A stretch of DNA of 64,000 bases from positions 153,095 to 217,094 of the forward strand of contig DAHUYE010000008.1 in the NCBI GenBank assembly GCA_027315345.1, given 5' to 3'. Shown here one piece after another: positions 34,947 through 43,833 of this stretch; the stretch's first letter is position 1; each line of letters begins with the position of its first letter. The position numbers and the translations under genes are program-made. This DNA comes from Actinomycetota bacterium (GTDB lineage Bacteria; Actinomycetota; Acidimicrobiia; Acidimicrobiales; JAJPHE01). The notes beneath the pieces were generated by a model that saw only the letters and a program-made list of their open reading frames with translations, was not told the origin of the DNA and searched no databases.

Positions 34947-37372
34947 GCCTCGGGCGCCGGCGGCCGGTCGATCTCGAGCACCCCGGCGGAGACCAGTTCC
35001 TCGATCCGCTCCGGACCGAGACCGAGCAGATCGGAGGCTATGGCCCGGGTGTGCTCACCCAGGCCGGGGGCGGGGGCGATGATGGGCGGCGCCATCCCGG
35101 TGGCCCGGAAGCAGGGCCCCTCCAGGATGATGTCGCCCAGGCCGGGCTGGTGGATCGGCGTCGGGTAGCCCCGGTCCTTGAGTTGAGGCTCCTCGGGGAC
35201 GTCACTGGCGTAGGTCATCCGGCCGGCCGGGACCCCCTCGGCCTGCAGGGCGGCCATGACCTCGGAGTCGGTGCGCGTTCCGGTCCACTCCCCCAAAGCC
35301 GCATCGATGACGTCATGAGCCCGGTGGCGCCCGTCGGCAGAGTCCAGGGCCGGGTCCGAGGCCCAAGCCGGATTCCCCAGGGCCCGTCGCAGTCCCTGCC
35401 AATCGGCGTCATCCCGGCAGGTGATGACGCACCAGCGCTCCTCGCCCGAGCAGCGGTACACCCCCCACGGGGCGCCCTGGGCCCGCCGGTTGCCCAAGGG
35501 CTGGACCGAGCCCGGCGCCAGACCCTCGGCCAGGAAGTACTGGGCCATGAGGTTGAGCACCACTTCCACCTGGGCCACCTCCAGGTGGCCGCCCTGGCCC
35601 TGACGCCGGCGGCCCAGCAGACCGGCTATGGCCCCCAGCGCGCACAGCCGGCCGGCCACGTGGTCGGGGAAGACGACCTGGGCCCCGGGTGGCATACCGC
35701 CGTCGGGGAAATTCCACAACCAGGTCATGCCCCCGACTGGGCGGGTGCTGGGTCCATAGCCCAGCCATCCCGACCACTCCCCCTTCGAACCCATGAGCTG
35801 GCTGCTGACCATGACCAGGTCCGGGTTGACCTCCCGGAGGGCGTCGTAGCCCAGTCCCATGCGTTCCATGGTGCCGGTGGAGTTGTTCTCGATGACCACG
35901 TCGGCCCCACTGACCAGCTCCTTGACCAAAGCCAGGCCCTCCTCCGTCTTCACGTTGACCCCGAAGCTGCGCTTGGAGCAGTTGGAGGAGGTGAAGGAGG
36001 CACTGATCTCCGAGCCCGAAACCAGCCGGATGAAGTCGGGGTAGGTGCGGGTCTCGATCTTGATGACATCGGCTCCGTATTCGGCCAGGATGCGGGCCGC
36101 CTCCACCCCGACCCCGCCGTGACCGAAGTCGATCACCCTTACGTTGGCGAAGGGCAGGCCGGGAGCGGCACTGGCGCCGGTGCCGGCTGTCGGGCTTGCC
36201 TCCCCGGCCGGTCCTGCGGTCGGCGGATCCGACCACAGACCATCCAGCGCCCCCTGGTCCTCCCCGGCAGCCGGCGCCCGCCGGCGCCAACCGGCCCGCC
36301 GGCCGTCGATCTCGTAGAACCCCGACGCCATGGGCCCGACCAGACCGGGCGCCACCTCCACGGTCGCGAACGATCCCCGCTCGGCGAAGTGAGGCGTCTC
36401 CAGCACGTCGGCCGGCCCCAGGCAGGGGGTCATGACGATGCCGCGCTGCTGCGCCTCGGTGGCCAGGTCGGCCATCTTCTGGGCGGCGAAGAGCTCGGTG
36501 AACATGGGATCCAGCACGTCGGCCTGGATGCTCATCCGCCCCAGCAGGCTGTCCCAGTGCTCGTCCTGCAGGAACTCCGGCTCGCCCAGCCAGGCCCGCA
36601 TGGCGTGCCACTGCCGGGGGCTCAGGATCACCAGGCGGACGAAGCCATCGGCGCAGGGGTAGAGCGGATACACCGGACCGTGGCCGGAACGGATCTCCCC
36701 GTACAGGCCGAGGTTGGCAGTGATGGCGCTGAAGTTGGGCAACGACCAGTCGGTGACCTGGGCGGTGGCTTCCAGCGCCGACAGGTCGATGTACTGGCCC
36801 CGGCCGGAGGTCGTGTCCCGCTGCCAGCAGGCCGACAGGGCCGCCAGTGCGCCCATAATCCCGGTGACGTCGTAGGCCAGGGACCCGGGCACCAGGAGCG
36901 GCGGCCGCTCCAGGGTCCCGGAGCGGAACAGCTCACCGGCCAGGGCGACCACCACGTCGTCGGTGCCGGCCCAGTTCCGGTAGGGGCCGGTCTGGCCGAA
37001 GTCGGTCATCGACACCGCCACCAGCCGGTCGAACCGGCTGGTGATCTCCCGGGGATCCAGCCCCAGTGCGGCCAGCCGGCCCGGGGCGGTCGTCTCCAGC
37101 CAGACGTCGGCGCCCTCCAGCAGACCCAGGAGAACTGGGCGCCCGCCCGGGGACTCGAAGTCGATGGTGACCGAGCGCTTGTTGAAGTTGCGCACGGCGA
37201 AAGGCAGGCTCACGCCATCGTGCAGGGGGTGGTATCCCCGGGACCTGGCCCCCCCGGGCGGCTCGGCCAGGACCACGTCAGCTCCGAGTTCGGCCAGGAT
37301 GCGCCCGGCCAGCTGGCCCCGCTCATCGGCCATGTCCAGCACCCGGAGGCCGTCGAGCGGAAGCCCGTCCAT
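34943..37372 (-). CDS. Two-domain CaiB/BaiF-type (class III) CoA-transferase
   Basis: This 809-residue protein has two full class-III CoA-transferase domains. Domain 1 (about 1-375) starts LPLDGLRVLDMADERG and has the probable catalytic Asp168 (LAYDVTG). Domain 2 (about 405-800) starts LPFANVRVIDFGHGG and has the probable catalytic Asp570 (VVFPDHVAG). A Pro/Gly/Ala-rich linker joins them. Single-domain enzymes of this family dimerise as interlocked rings, so a fusion could form a pseudo-dimer. It probably moves CoA to a steroid or bile-acid-type acid. The ATG at 37372 follows the acyl-CoA dehydrogenase stop by 14 bp. Confidence 0.88.
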   Translation of the reverse strand: MDGLPLDGLRVLDMADERGQLAGRILAELGADVVLAEPPGGARSRGYHPLHDGVSLPFAVRNFNKRSVTIDFESPGGRPVLLGLLEGADVWLETTAPGRLAALGLDPREITSRFDRLVAVSMTDFGQTGPYRNWAGTDDVVVALAGELFRSGTLERPPLLVPGSLAYDVTGIMGALAALSACWQRDTTSGRGQYIDLSALEATAQVTDWSLPNFSAITANLGLYGEIRSGHGPVYPLYPCADGFVRLVILSPRQWHAMRAWLGEPEFLQDEHWDSLLGRMSIQADVLDPMFTELFAAQKMADLATEAQQRGIVMTPCLGPADVLETPHFAERGSFATVEVAPGLVGPMASGFYEIDGRRAGWRRRAPAAGEDQGALDGLWSDPPTAGPAGEASPTAGTGASAAPGLPFANVRVIDFGHGGVGVEAARILAEYGADVIKIETRTYPDFIRLVSGSEISASFTSSNCSKRSFGVNVKTEEGLALVKELVSGADVVIENNSTGTMERMGLGYDALREVNPDLVMVSSQLMGSKGEWSGWLGYGPSTRPVGGMTWLWNFPDGGMPPGAQVVFPDHVAGRLCALGAIAGLLGRRRQGQGGHLEVAQVEVVLNLMAQYFLAEGLAPGSVQPLGNRRAQGAPWGVYRCSGEERWCVITCRDDADWQGLRRALGNPAWASDPALDSADGRHRAHDVIDAALGEWTGTRTDSEVMAALQAEGVPAGRMTYASDVPEEPQLKDRGYPTPIHQPGLGDIILEGPCFRATGMAPPIIAPAPGLGEHTRAIASDLLGLGPERIEELVSAGVLEIDRPPAPEA

Positions 37373-37386
37373 CAGCGCGGCGGAGC

Positions 37387-38508
37387 TCAGGCCGGGTCGG
37401 CGGCCAGGGCGGCACCGATGCGCAACAACTGCTCGGTGGCCCCGCCCAGCATGAACTCGATCTGCTTGGCCCAGATGAAATAGCGGTGGATGGTGTGCTC
37501 GTTGGCCACGCCCATGCCCCCGTGGAGGTGCACGGCCGCATGGGCGACCCGATGGCCGGCGTCGGCGGCCCAGAACTTGGCCACCTCGATCTCGGTATCG
37601 GCCTCCACGCCCTCGGCCAGCCGCCAGGCCGCCTGCCAGGTCGTCAGGCGCAGCCCCTCGGTGTCGATGTAGCAGTCGGCACAGCGATGGCCCACGGCCT
37701 GGAACGTCCCGATGGGGCGTTCGAACTGGACCCGGGTCTTGACGTATTCGGCCGTGTCGGCCAGGGCCTGTTCGGTCATCCCCAGCTGGAGGGCGCACAG
37801 TCCGACCGTGGCCCGCCGGAGGATCCACCCCAGCAGGACCGTCCCGTCCGTCCCGGCTCCCACCCGCTCCCGGGCGGACACCCTCACCCCGGACAGCTCC
37901 ATGTATCCGGCCTGGTCCCGGTTGGTGGTGCCCTGGGCGGTCACGGTCACCCCCGGGGCCGTGGGCTCGACCACGAACACGGCCACCCCGTCACCCAGCC
38001 GGGCCGGAACGAGGATGGCCCCGGCCACGGTGCCGGCCGGCACGGCCGTCTTCACCCCGTCCAGGATCCAGCCGTCCCCATCCGGCGTGGCCGTGGTCCT
38101 GGGGGTGGTCCGGTCCGGGTTCAGGGGCTCGTTGAGGGCAGCGGTCAGCACGGTCGCACCGCTCAGGGCCGGCCCCACCCAGCGCTCGACCTGCTCCGGC
38201 GTGCCGAACTCGGCCAGCGGGGCCGCGCCCAGATGCACCGACGCCCACACCGGCACCGGGGCCAGCCGCCGGCCGACCGCTTCGAGCACCAGGTACTGCT
38301 CAATGAGCCCGTAGCCGCCGCCTCCGACCCGCTCGGGCAGACCGATGCCGAGAAGACCGGCCTGCCCCAGGGTCATCATCAGTTCGGCGTCGAAGCGCGG
38401 TCCTCCGGCTTCGACGGCCCGCAGGGAATCGGGCGTGACCTTGTCGACCAGGATGCGGTTGGCCAGGGCCGTTACGTCCTGTTGTTCTTCGTTGAAGGAG
38501 AAGTCCAT
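37387..38508 (-). CDS. Acyl-CoA dehydrogenase, FadE28/ChsE1-like subunit
   Basis: This 373-residue acyl-CoA dehydrogenase begins MDFSFNEEQQDV and has LTAALNEPLNPD, RVQFERPIGTFQAVGHRCAD and HLHGGMGVANEHTIHRYF. These resemble FadE28 (ChsE1), the smaller partner of the alpha2-beta2 dehydrogenases that act on steroid side chains. The adjacent gene at 38523 would be the larger partner. The catalytic Glu that would face the substrate is not evident, as expected if only one subunit type is catalytic. The ATG at 38508 is 14 bp after the partner's stop. Confidence 0.85.
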   Translation of the reverse strand: MDFSFNEEQQDVTALANRILVDKVTPDSLRAVEAGGPRFDAELMMTLGQAGLLGIGLPERVGGGGYGLIEQYLVLEAVGRRLAPVPVWASVHLGAAPLAEFGTPEQVERWVGPALSGATVLTAALNEPLNPDRTTPRTTATPDGDGWILDGVKTAVPAGTVAGAILVPARLGDGVAVFVVEPTAPGVTVTAQGTTNRDQAGYMELSGVRVSARERVGAGTDGTVLLGWILRRATVGLCALQLGMTEQALADTAEYVKTRVQFERPIGTFQAVGHRCADCYIDTEGLRLTTWQAAWRLAEGVEADTEIEVAKFWAADAGHRVAHAAVHLHGGMGVANEHTIHRYFIWAKQIEFMLGGATEQLLRIGAALAADPA

Positions 38509-38522
38509 CGTCCGGCTCCGGC

Positions 38523-39704
38523 CTAACGGGGGGCCCGGGGCAGGCCCAGGGCGACCATGGAAATGATGTCCCGCTGAATCTCGTTGGTGCCGCCACCGAA
38601 AGTGAGGATGAGGGCCGAGCGGTAGTTCCGCTCGATGCGGCCTTTCACCACCGCTCCGGGGGAATCCCCCGTCACATAGGCGTCCTCTCCCATCACCTCC
38701 ATGAGCAGGCGGTAGGCCTCGGTGTAGAACTCGGTCCCGAAGACCTTGGTGGCCGAAGCGTCGGCCGGGCTGACCCCCTGCTTCACCCCCCAAGCGATCT
38801 TCCAGTTGATGAGCTTGAGGAACTCCGTCTTGGCGTGGACCCGGGCCAGGTTGATCCGGACCCACTCCTGATCGATGACCCGGCGGCCATCGGCCAGCCG
38901 GGTGGAGCGGGCCCAGCCCAGCACGTCGCTGAGAGCGCTCTGGACGCCGGCCGCCGAGCAGAGGGCAACCCTCTCCCGGTTGAGCTGTCCGGTGATGAGC
39001 CGCCAGCCGCCGTTCTCCTCCCCCACCAGAGCCGACGTGGGCACCCGTACATCCTCGTAGAAGGTCTGGCTGGTGGTGGTGCCCGTGACGGTCGGGACCG
39101 GGGACCACTTGAACCCGGGCGTGTCGGTCGGCACCAGGAACATGGACAAGCCCTTGTGCCGGGGCGCCTCCGGATCGGTACGGGCCGCCAACCAGACGTA
39201 GTCGGCATACTCGATCAGGCTGGTCCACATCTTCTGGCCGTTGATCACGTACTCGTCCCCGTCCCGGACGGCCCGGGTCCGCAGGGCGGCCAGGTCGGTG
39301 CCGGCGTCGGGCTCGGAATAGCCGATGGAGAAGTGCATCTCCCCGGCCAGGATGCGGGGCAGGAAGAACTTCTTCTGCTCATCGGTGCCGTACTCCATGA
39401 TGGTCGGCCCCACCGTGTTGATGGTGAGGAACGGCACCGGAGCCCCGGCCTTGGACGCTTCATCGGTGAAGATGAGCTGCTCCATCATGGAGCGGTTCTG
39501 ACCGCCGTACTCGGTGGGCCAGCCGATCCCGAGCCAACCGTCCCGGCCCATCTGGGCCACCAATTCCCGGTACAGCCCTCCGCCTCCGTACTCCCCGCCG
39601 CTGCCCTGGAGCCGGCGCTGGACGTCCTCGCTCATCAGTTCGGCGAAGTAGGCCTGCAGCTCCTGGCGGAGAGCCTCCTGCTCGGGGGTGTAGGCGATGT
39701 GCAC
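38523..39704 (-). CDS. Acyl-CoA dehydrogenase, FadE29/ChsE2-like subunit
   Basis: This 393-residue protein begins HIAYTPEQEALRQELQAYF and has MGRDGWLGIGWPTEYGG, SIGYSEPDAGTDLAALRT, VINGQKMWTSLIEYADYVW and GGGTNEIQRDIISMVALGL. It resembles FadE29 (ChsE2), which with FadE28 dehydrogenates the C22 propanoyl-CoA side chain of cholesterol intermediates. The GTG at 39704 is four bases after the ferredoxin stop. Pairing with the gene at 37387 supports a heterotetramer. Which acyl chain it handles here is inferred from context. Confidence 0.87.
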   Translation of the reverse strand: MHIAYTPEQEALRQELQAYFAELMSEDVQRRLQGSGGEYGGGGLYRELVAQMGRDGWLGIGWPTEYGGQNRSMMEQLIFTDEASKAGAPVPFLTINTVGPTIMEYGTDEQKKFFLPRILAGEMHFSIGYSEPDAGTDLAALRTRAVRDGDEYVINGQKMWTSLIEYADYVWLAARTDPEAPRHKGLSMFLVPTDTPGFKWSPVPTVTGTTTSQTFYEDVRVPTSALVGEENGGWRLITGQLNRERVALCSAAGVQSALSDVLGWARSTRLADGRRVIDQEWVRINLARVHAKTEFLKLINWKIAWGVKQGVSPADASATKVFGTEFYTEAYRLLMEVMGEDAYVTGDSPGAVVKGRIERNYRSALILTFGGGTNEIQRDIISMVALGLPRAPR

Positions 39705-39708
39705 CGGG

Positions 39709-39900
39709 TCAGTCCTCCAGGGAGATGGCCGCCTTGGGACAGGACCGCACCGCCTCCTCCAGCCGGGCGCGGAGCGCCTCGGGGGGGTTCTCATCCAGCA
39801 GGTACAGGAAGTCATCGTCGCGGACCTCGAACACCTCGGGGACCAGCCCCATGCAGACGGCATTGCTCTCGCAGACGTCGTAATCGACCTTCACCCGCAT
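39709..39900 (-). CDS. Small 3Fe-4S-type ferredoxin
   Basis: This 63-residue acidic protein has Cys10, Cys16 and Cys54 (VCESNAVC and SCPKA). The C-x5-C spacing without a middle cysteine is that of single 3Fe-4S ferredoxins which reduce cytochromes P450. AGGAGG lies seven bases before the ATG. It is first in a cluster with the two acyl-CoA dehydrogenases. No P450 or Rieske oxygenase gene lies in this window, so the redox partner must be elsewhere. Confidence 0.88.
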   Translation of the reverse strand: MRVKVDYDVCESNAVCMGLVPEVFEVRDDDFLYLLDENPPEALRARLEEAVRSCPKAAISLED

Positions 39901-39948
39901 GCTTCATCCTCCTGTAGCCGGTGGCGGCTCCCGCCGCCCGGCTCCTTT

Positions 39949-40566
39949 CTACCTCGGCCGGGCACCCTTCGGCTCCCGGGGATCGAGGAGCAGGTGGCAG
40001 GCCTGCTCCAGGGTCGAATAGACCTCGGCCATGGTGCTGCGGCCGCTGATCCAGCGCAGTAGGGCTGAGTACCACACATGGTTGAGGATCTCCCGGATGC
40101 CGTCGGCCACGGCGGGGCTGAGGGGGGCCATCACCGAGAGCAGCATGCGCCCGACCAGCCCCGAGGCCTCCTGCTGAGGCCCGGCCGCGGCGGAGTCGGT
40201 GGACATGGCGGCCGTTAGCACGGCCGCGGCCAGAAGCGGCTCACGCTCGAAGGCTCGCGTAGCCCGATGCAGGAAGTCGGTGGCCCGCTCGGCCATGGTC
40301 GCTCCCCGCAGCGGCCGGCTGGTGATGCGCGGCTCCAGCCGGGCCGCCCAGTGGGCCCAGGCCGCGGCCAGCAAGTGGTCCTTGGAACTGAAGTAGCGGT
40401 ACAGGGTGCCCAGGGCCACCCCGGCCCGGGCGGCCACGTCCCGCATCTGCACCGCCTCATAACCGCCCTCGGCCGCCAACTCGATGGCGGTCTCGAGGAT
40501 CCGCTCCCGCCGCTCCAGCTGACGGAGCGTCAGAGGCAGAGCGGTGGAGTCCGGCTCGGCGGCCAA
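39949..40566 (-). CDS. kstR: KstR-like TetR-family repressor
   Basis: This 205-residue TetR protein has the helix-turn-helix ERRERILETAIELAAEGGYE, EAVQMRDVAARAGVALGTLY and RYFSSKDHLL, nearly the recalled sequence of mycobacterial KstR in this region. KstR represses cholesterol genes and is released by a 3-oxosteroid CoA thioester. The C-terminal domain (WYSALLRWISGRSTMAEV) also resembles KstR. The TTG at 40566 is six bases after the dehydrogenase stop. Matching operator sites are at 152, 13898 and 41729. It is probably autoregulated with the upstream dehydrogenase from the 41729 box. Confidence 0.85.
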   Translation of the reverse strand: MAAEPDSTALPLTLRQLERRERILETAIELAAEGGYEAVQMRDVAARAGVALGTLYRYFSSKDHLLAAAWAHWAARLEPRITSRPLRGATMAERATDFLHRATRAFEREPLLAAAVLTAAMSTDSAAAGPQQEASGLVGRMLLSVMAPLSPAVADGIREILNHVWYSALLRWISGRSTMAEVYSTLEQACHLLLDPREPKGARPR

Positions 40567-40572
40567 GGGGGC

Positions 40573-41691
40573 TCAGTCCCCCTCGTAGATGATGACACCC
40601 CGGACGTTCTTGGCATCCCGCATGTCCTGGTAGCCCTGGTTGATGTCCGCCAGCGGATAGGTCCGGGTGATCATCCCGTCCAGGTCGAGCTGACCCTGCC
40701 GGTACAACTCGCACAGTTTGGGGATGTCGGCGCGGATGTTGGCCGACCCGAACAGCGAGCCGACCAGTCTCTTCTCGCTCAGGGTCAGGTTGGTCATGCT
40801 CATCTTGGCGCTGAACTCCATGGCCGGGTGGATGTTGGTGACGACCACTGTCCCCCGCTTGGCGGCCAGAGCCAGTATCCCGGCCATCAGCTCGCCCCGG
40901 CCCACCCCCATGGCGCAGATGACCTTGTCCGCCATGCGGCCCCAGGTGACCTCCTGGACCAGAGGGAAGGCCTCCTCGATGGAGGAGGCCACATGGGTGG
41001 CTCCGAAGGTCTGGGCGGACTCCCGCTTGAACTCCGACGGATCGATGGCGAAGATGCGCTCGGCCCCGGCCAGCCTGGCCCCCTGGATGGCGGCCGCCCC
41101 GATCCCGCCGACCCCGATGACGACCACGTTCTCCCCGGGACGCACGCCGGCGGCGTAGACGGCCGACCCCCACCCGGTCGTTACGCCGCAGCCGATCAGG
41201 CAGGCCTTGTCCAGGGGAATGTCCTTATCGATCTTCACCGCCGAGGCCACGTTGACGACCGAGTGGCGCCCGAAGGTTCCCAGCAGGACCATGGTGTGCA
41301 GGTCCTGACCCCGGGCGTGGTGACGGGAGGTCCCGTCGGCCTGAAGGCCCCCCAGCAGGGTGGCGCCCACGTCGCACAGATTCGAGTGACCCGTGGCACA
41401 GGACGGGCAGTGCCCGCAGGCCGGGATGAAGCCCATGACCACGTGGTCCCCCGGCTCCAGGGCGGTGCACCCCGGGCCCACGGCTTCAACCACGCCGGCT
41501 CCCTCGTGGCCCCCGATCAGGGGTCTCGGTACCGGTAGGTCACCGGTGAGGGCATGTTCATCGGAGTGGCACATCCCGGAGGCGGCGTAGCGGACCAGGA
41601 CCTCGTCGGCCGTCTTGGGCGGGTCCAGGTCGATCTCCTCGACGCTCCACTCGGTGGCGTCGGGCCAGAGAATGGCGGCTTCGGTCTTCAC
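40573..41691 (-). CDS. NDMA-type zinc-dependent alcohol dehydrogenase
   Basis: This 372-residue medium-chain dehydrogenase has the catalytic-zinc ligands in SGMCHSDEHALTG and GGHEGAGVVEAVG, and the structural-zinc cluster CGHCPSCATGHSNLC. Its nucleotide-binding motif is GVGGIGAAAIQGARLAGA. The sequence fits the actinobacterial NDMA-dependent (mycofactocin-linked) group. It may oxidise a steroid side-chain alcohol. The GTG at 41691 has GGGGGAG eight bases upstream. It is the first gene of the kstR transcript and starts 38 bp from an exact KstR box. Confidence 0.88.
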   Translation of the reverse strand: MKTEAAILWPDATEWSVEEIDLDPPKTADEVLVRYAASGMCHSDEHALTGDLPVPRPLIGGHEGAGVVEAVGPGCTALEPGDHVVMGFIPACGHCPSCATGHSNLCDVGATLLGGLQADGTSRHHARGQDLHTMVLLGTFGRHSVVNVASAVKIDKDIPLDKACLIGCGVTTGWGSAVYAAGVRPGENVVVIGVGGIGAAAIQGARLAGAERIFAIDPSEFKRESAQTFGATHVASSIEEAFPLVQEVTWGRMADKVICAMGVGRGELMAGILALAAKRGTVVVTNIHPAMEFSAKMSMTNLTLSEKRLVGSLFGSANIRADIPKLCELYRQGQLDLDGMITRTYPLADINQGYQDMRDAKNVRGVIIYEGD

Positions 41692-41728
41692 GGCGTTCGC
41701 TCCCCCGGGGCTGATGGAGGCCTGATCC

Positions 41729-41742
41729 TAGAACCGGTTACA
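41729..41742. promoter_or_regulatory. KstR-type operator (exact consensus)
   Basis: TAGAACCGGTTACA matches TnnAACnnGTTnnA at every defined position. It is located between the divergent dehydrogenase-kstR transcript (start 41691) and the plus-strand operon from 41822, so it could serve for autoregulation and for control of both directions. Confidence 0.72.
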
Positions 41743-41821
41743 GCGCCGCCGGGGTTGGCGGGCCAGACTTCCCGACGCCGGCCGAGCCCCTCATCACCCT
41801 GATCCCGGCAGGAGGACGAAA

Positions 41822-42946
41822 TTGCCCGTTCCCGACCCGCTCGATGAGTACCCCATCCATCAGGCCGCCGTGTCGATGCGCCAGCCCGCCACCAGCGACC
41901 GGAACTTCTACGACCGCTGCATCATGCACTGCTTCTCCCCCGACGGTTCGGTGCTGCTCATGACCGGGGTGGGGATTTACCCCAATCTGGGGGTCATGGA
42001 CGCCTACGCCACCATCCGGCGGGGGCCCACCCAGATATCAGTGCGGGCTTCGGATCCCCTCGGCCCGGACCGGCTGGCCCAGGTGGTCGGGCCCATCCGC
42101 ATCGAGGTCGTCGAGCCCCTGCGCCGGCTGCGGGCCATATGCGACGCCCCCGAGCGCGGCCTGGCCTTCGACCTCAGCTACGAGGCCACCACCGAGGCCC
42201 TGGAGGAGCCTCTGCACGTGATGCGTTCCGGTGGCCGGGTCATCCTGGAGGGACGCCGCTTCGTGCAGCTGGGAACCTGGCAGGGTTCCATCAGCATGGA
42301 AGGCGAGGACATGACCGTGACCGCCGGCCACTGGCTGGGCGACCGGGACCGCTCCTGGGGCATCCGCCCGGTGGGAGAGGCGGAGCCGGCCGGAAGGCCC
42401 CTTCGGCATCCCGATGCCGGCATCTGGTGGGTGTGGGCGCCCCTGCATCTGCCCACGTCCGGTCTGATGGTCGTAGCCCAGGAGGAGATGGACGGGCACC
42501 GCAGCCTCAACCAGGCCGTCCGGTTCGGCACCCTGGCTTCGGGAGGAGGGGAGCAGCAGCTGGGCTGGCCCCGCTTCCAGATCAGCTACCGACCCGGCAC
42601 CCGGCATCCTGACCGGGTGAGCGTGCAGATGACCGGGGCCGACGGCACCCCGGTCGAGGCGCAGATCGTCCCGGTCAACGGAATCAGCCTCAACATCGGC
42701 TGCGGCTACGGGGCGGACCCGGAATGGACCCACGGGCAATGGAAGGGAGAGGGATGGGTCGACTCCAGCCGCTACGACCTTTCCGATCCTGATGTGGTGG
42801 CCCGGTCCGCCTTCTCGCTCATCGACCACGTGGCCACGGTCAGGATCGGGGACGAGGAGGGGATGGGGATCTTCGAACACGGTTGCCTCGGGCGGCACGA
42901 TCCCTCCGGCTTCGCCGGCTGGGAGTCGATGGAGGCCGGGCTGTGA
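41822..42946 (+). CDS. Protein of unknown function in the steroid regulon
   Basis: This 374-residue soluble protein has no signal peptide or membrane helix. I do not recognise a catalytic motif. It is rich in beta-type sequence (GIWWVWAPLHLPTSGLMVV, WPRFQISYRP, VNGISLNIGCGYGADPEW). It could resemble the lipocalin/AttH-like two-barrel proteins found near hydroxysteroid genes. The TTG start at 41822 has AGGAGG six bases upstream. It is coupled to the F420-type oxidoreductase and lies downstream of an exact KstR box, which suggests a role in steroid handling. Confidence 0.75.
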   Translation: MPVPDPLDEYPIHQAAVSMRQPATSDRNFYDRCIMHCFSPDGSVLLMTGVGIYPNLGVMDAYATIRRGPTQISVRASDPLGPDRLAQVVGPIRIEVVEPLRRLRAICDAPERGLAFDLSYEATTEALEEPLHVMRSGGRVILEGRRFVQLGTWQGSISMEGEDMTVTAGHWLGDRDRSWGIRPVGEAEPAGRPLRHPDAGIWWVWAPLHLPTSGLMVVAQEEMDGHRSLNQAVRFGTLASGGGEQQLGWPRFQISYRPGTRHPDRVSVQMTGADGTPVEAQIVPVNGISLNIGCGYGADPEWTHGQWKGEGWVDSSRYDLSDPDVVARSAFSLIDHVATVRIGDEEGMGIFEHGCLGRHDPSGFAGWESMEAGL

Positions 42947-43824
42947 AGTTCGTGGCCAGCATCGCCATGGTCGAACCGGACTACTACCTGCCCCTGGCCC
43001 GGGCGGCGGAGGAGTCCGGTTTCGACGTAATCACCCTGGCCGACAGCATCTGCTACCCGCGTCAGTCCAGCTCCAAGTACCCCTACAACCGGGACGGGAG
43101 CAGGGAGTTTCTGGAGAACAAGCCCTTCATCGAGACCATCGTGGCCATGGCGGCCATGGGCGGCGCCACCGAACGGATCTCCTTCTGCCCCTTCGTGCTG
43201 AAGATGCCCATCCGCCACCCGGTCCTCCTGGCCAAGCAGGTCACCTCCCTGGCCGTCATCACCGGCGGGCGGATACAACTGGGGGTCGGCACCAGCCCGT
43301 GGCCGGATGACTACGAGGTGACCGGCCTGCCCTGGGCCGGACGGGGCCGGCGCTTCGAGGAGTGCATCGCCATCGTGCGGGGCCTCAGCGCCGGGGGTTA
43401 CTTCGAATTCCAGGGGGAGTCCTACGAGTTCCCCGCCATCAAGCTCAACCCGGTGCCCCCGGCGCCGGTTCCGATCCTCATCGGGGGCCACTCGGAGGTG
43501 AACATCGAACGCACCGGCCGGCTGGCCGACGGGTGGATGTCGGCCACCTTCCTGCCCGATGAGGAACTGAAGGCGGTGATCGACCGGCTGCACCGCATCC
43601 GCCGGGAGCATGGGCGCAGCGGGGACTTCTTCGTCTACGCCACCACCCCCGACTCCTTCCGGGCCCAGGGCATCGCCAAGCTGGAGGAGTTGGGGGTCAC
43701 CCACACCATGGGTGGATTCACCGGCTTCGACCCCTACGGGTCGGCCGCCGACACCGAATCACTGCAGGAGAAGGTCGACGCCCTCCACCGCTACGGGGAC
43801 GAAGTCATCGCCCGGGTCCGGTGA
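42943..43824 (+). CDS. LLM-class F420-dependent oxidoreductase
   Basis: This 293-residue luciferase-like protein begins KFVASIAMVEPDYYLPLARAAE and has LLAKQVTSLAVITGGRIQLGVG (in parts AKQVTSLAVITGGRI), PVPILIGGHSEVNIERTGRLADGW and a typical TIM-barrel pattern. It should use F420H2 or oxidised F420. The GTG at 42943 overlaps the upstream stop (GTGA) with GGAGG nearby, so it is coupled to the unknown gene at 41822. It differs from the Rv3520c-like protein at 218. Its substrate is unknown. Confidence 0.85.
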   Translation: MKFVASIAMVEPDYYLPLARAAEESGFDVITLADSICYPRQSSSKYPYNRDGSREFLENKPFIETIVAMAAMGGATERISFCPFVLKMPIRHPVLLAKQVTSLAVITGGRIQLGVGTSPWPDDYEVTGLPWAGRGRRFEECIAIVRGLSAGGYFEFQGESYEFPAIKLNPVPPAPVPILIGGHSEVNIERTGRLADGWMSATFLPDEELKAVIDRLHRIRREHGRSGDFFVYATTPDSFRAQGIAKLEELGVTHTMGGFTGFDPYGSAADTESLQEKVDALHRYGDEVIARVR

Positions 43825-43833
43825 CGGGATCGC

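Noticed and set aside
34259..37483. A 1074-residue plus-strand frame
   Set aside because: It is an antisense reading of the CaiB-type gene with extreme Gly/Pro/His content and no family match. High GC content creates such long shadows throughout the window.
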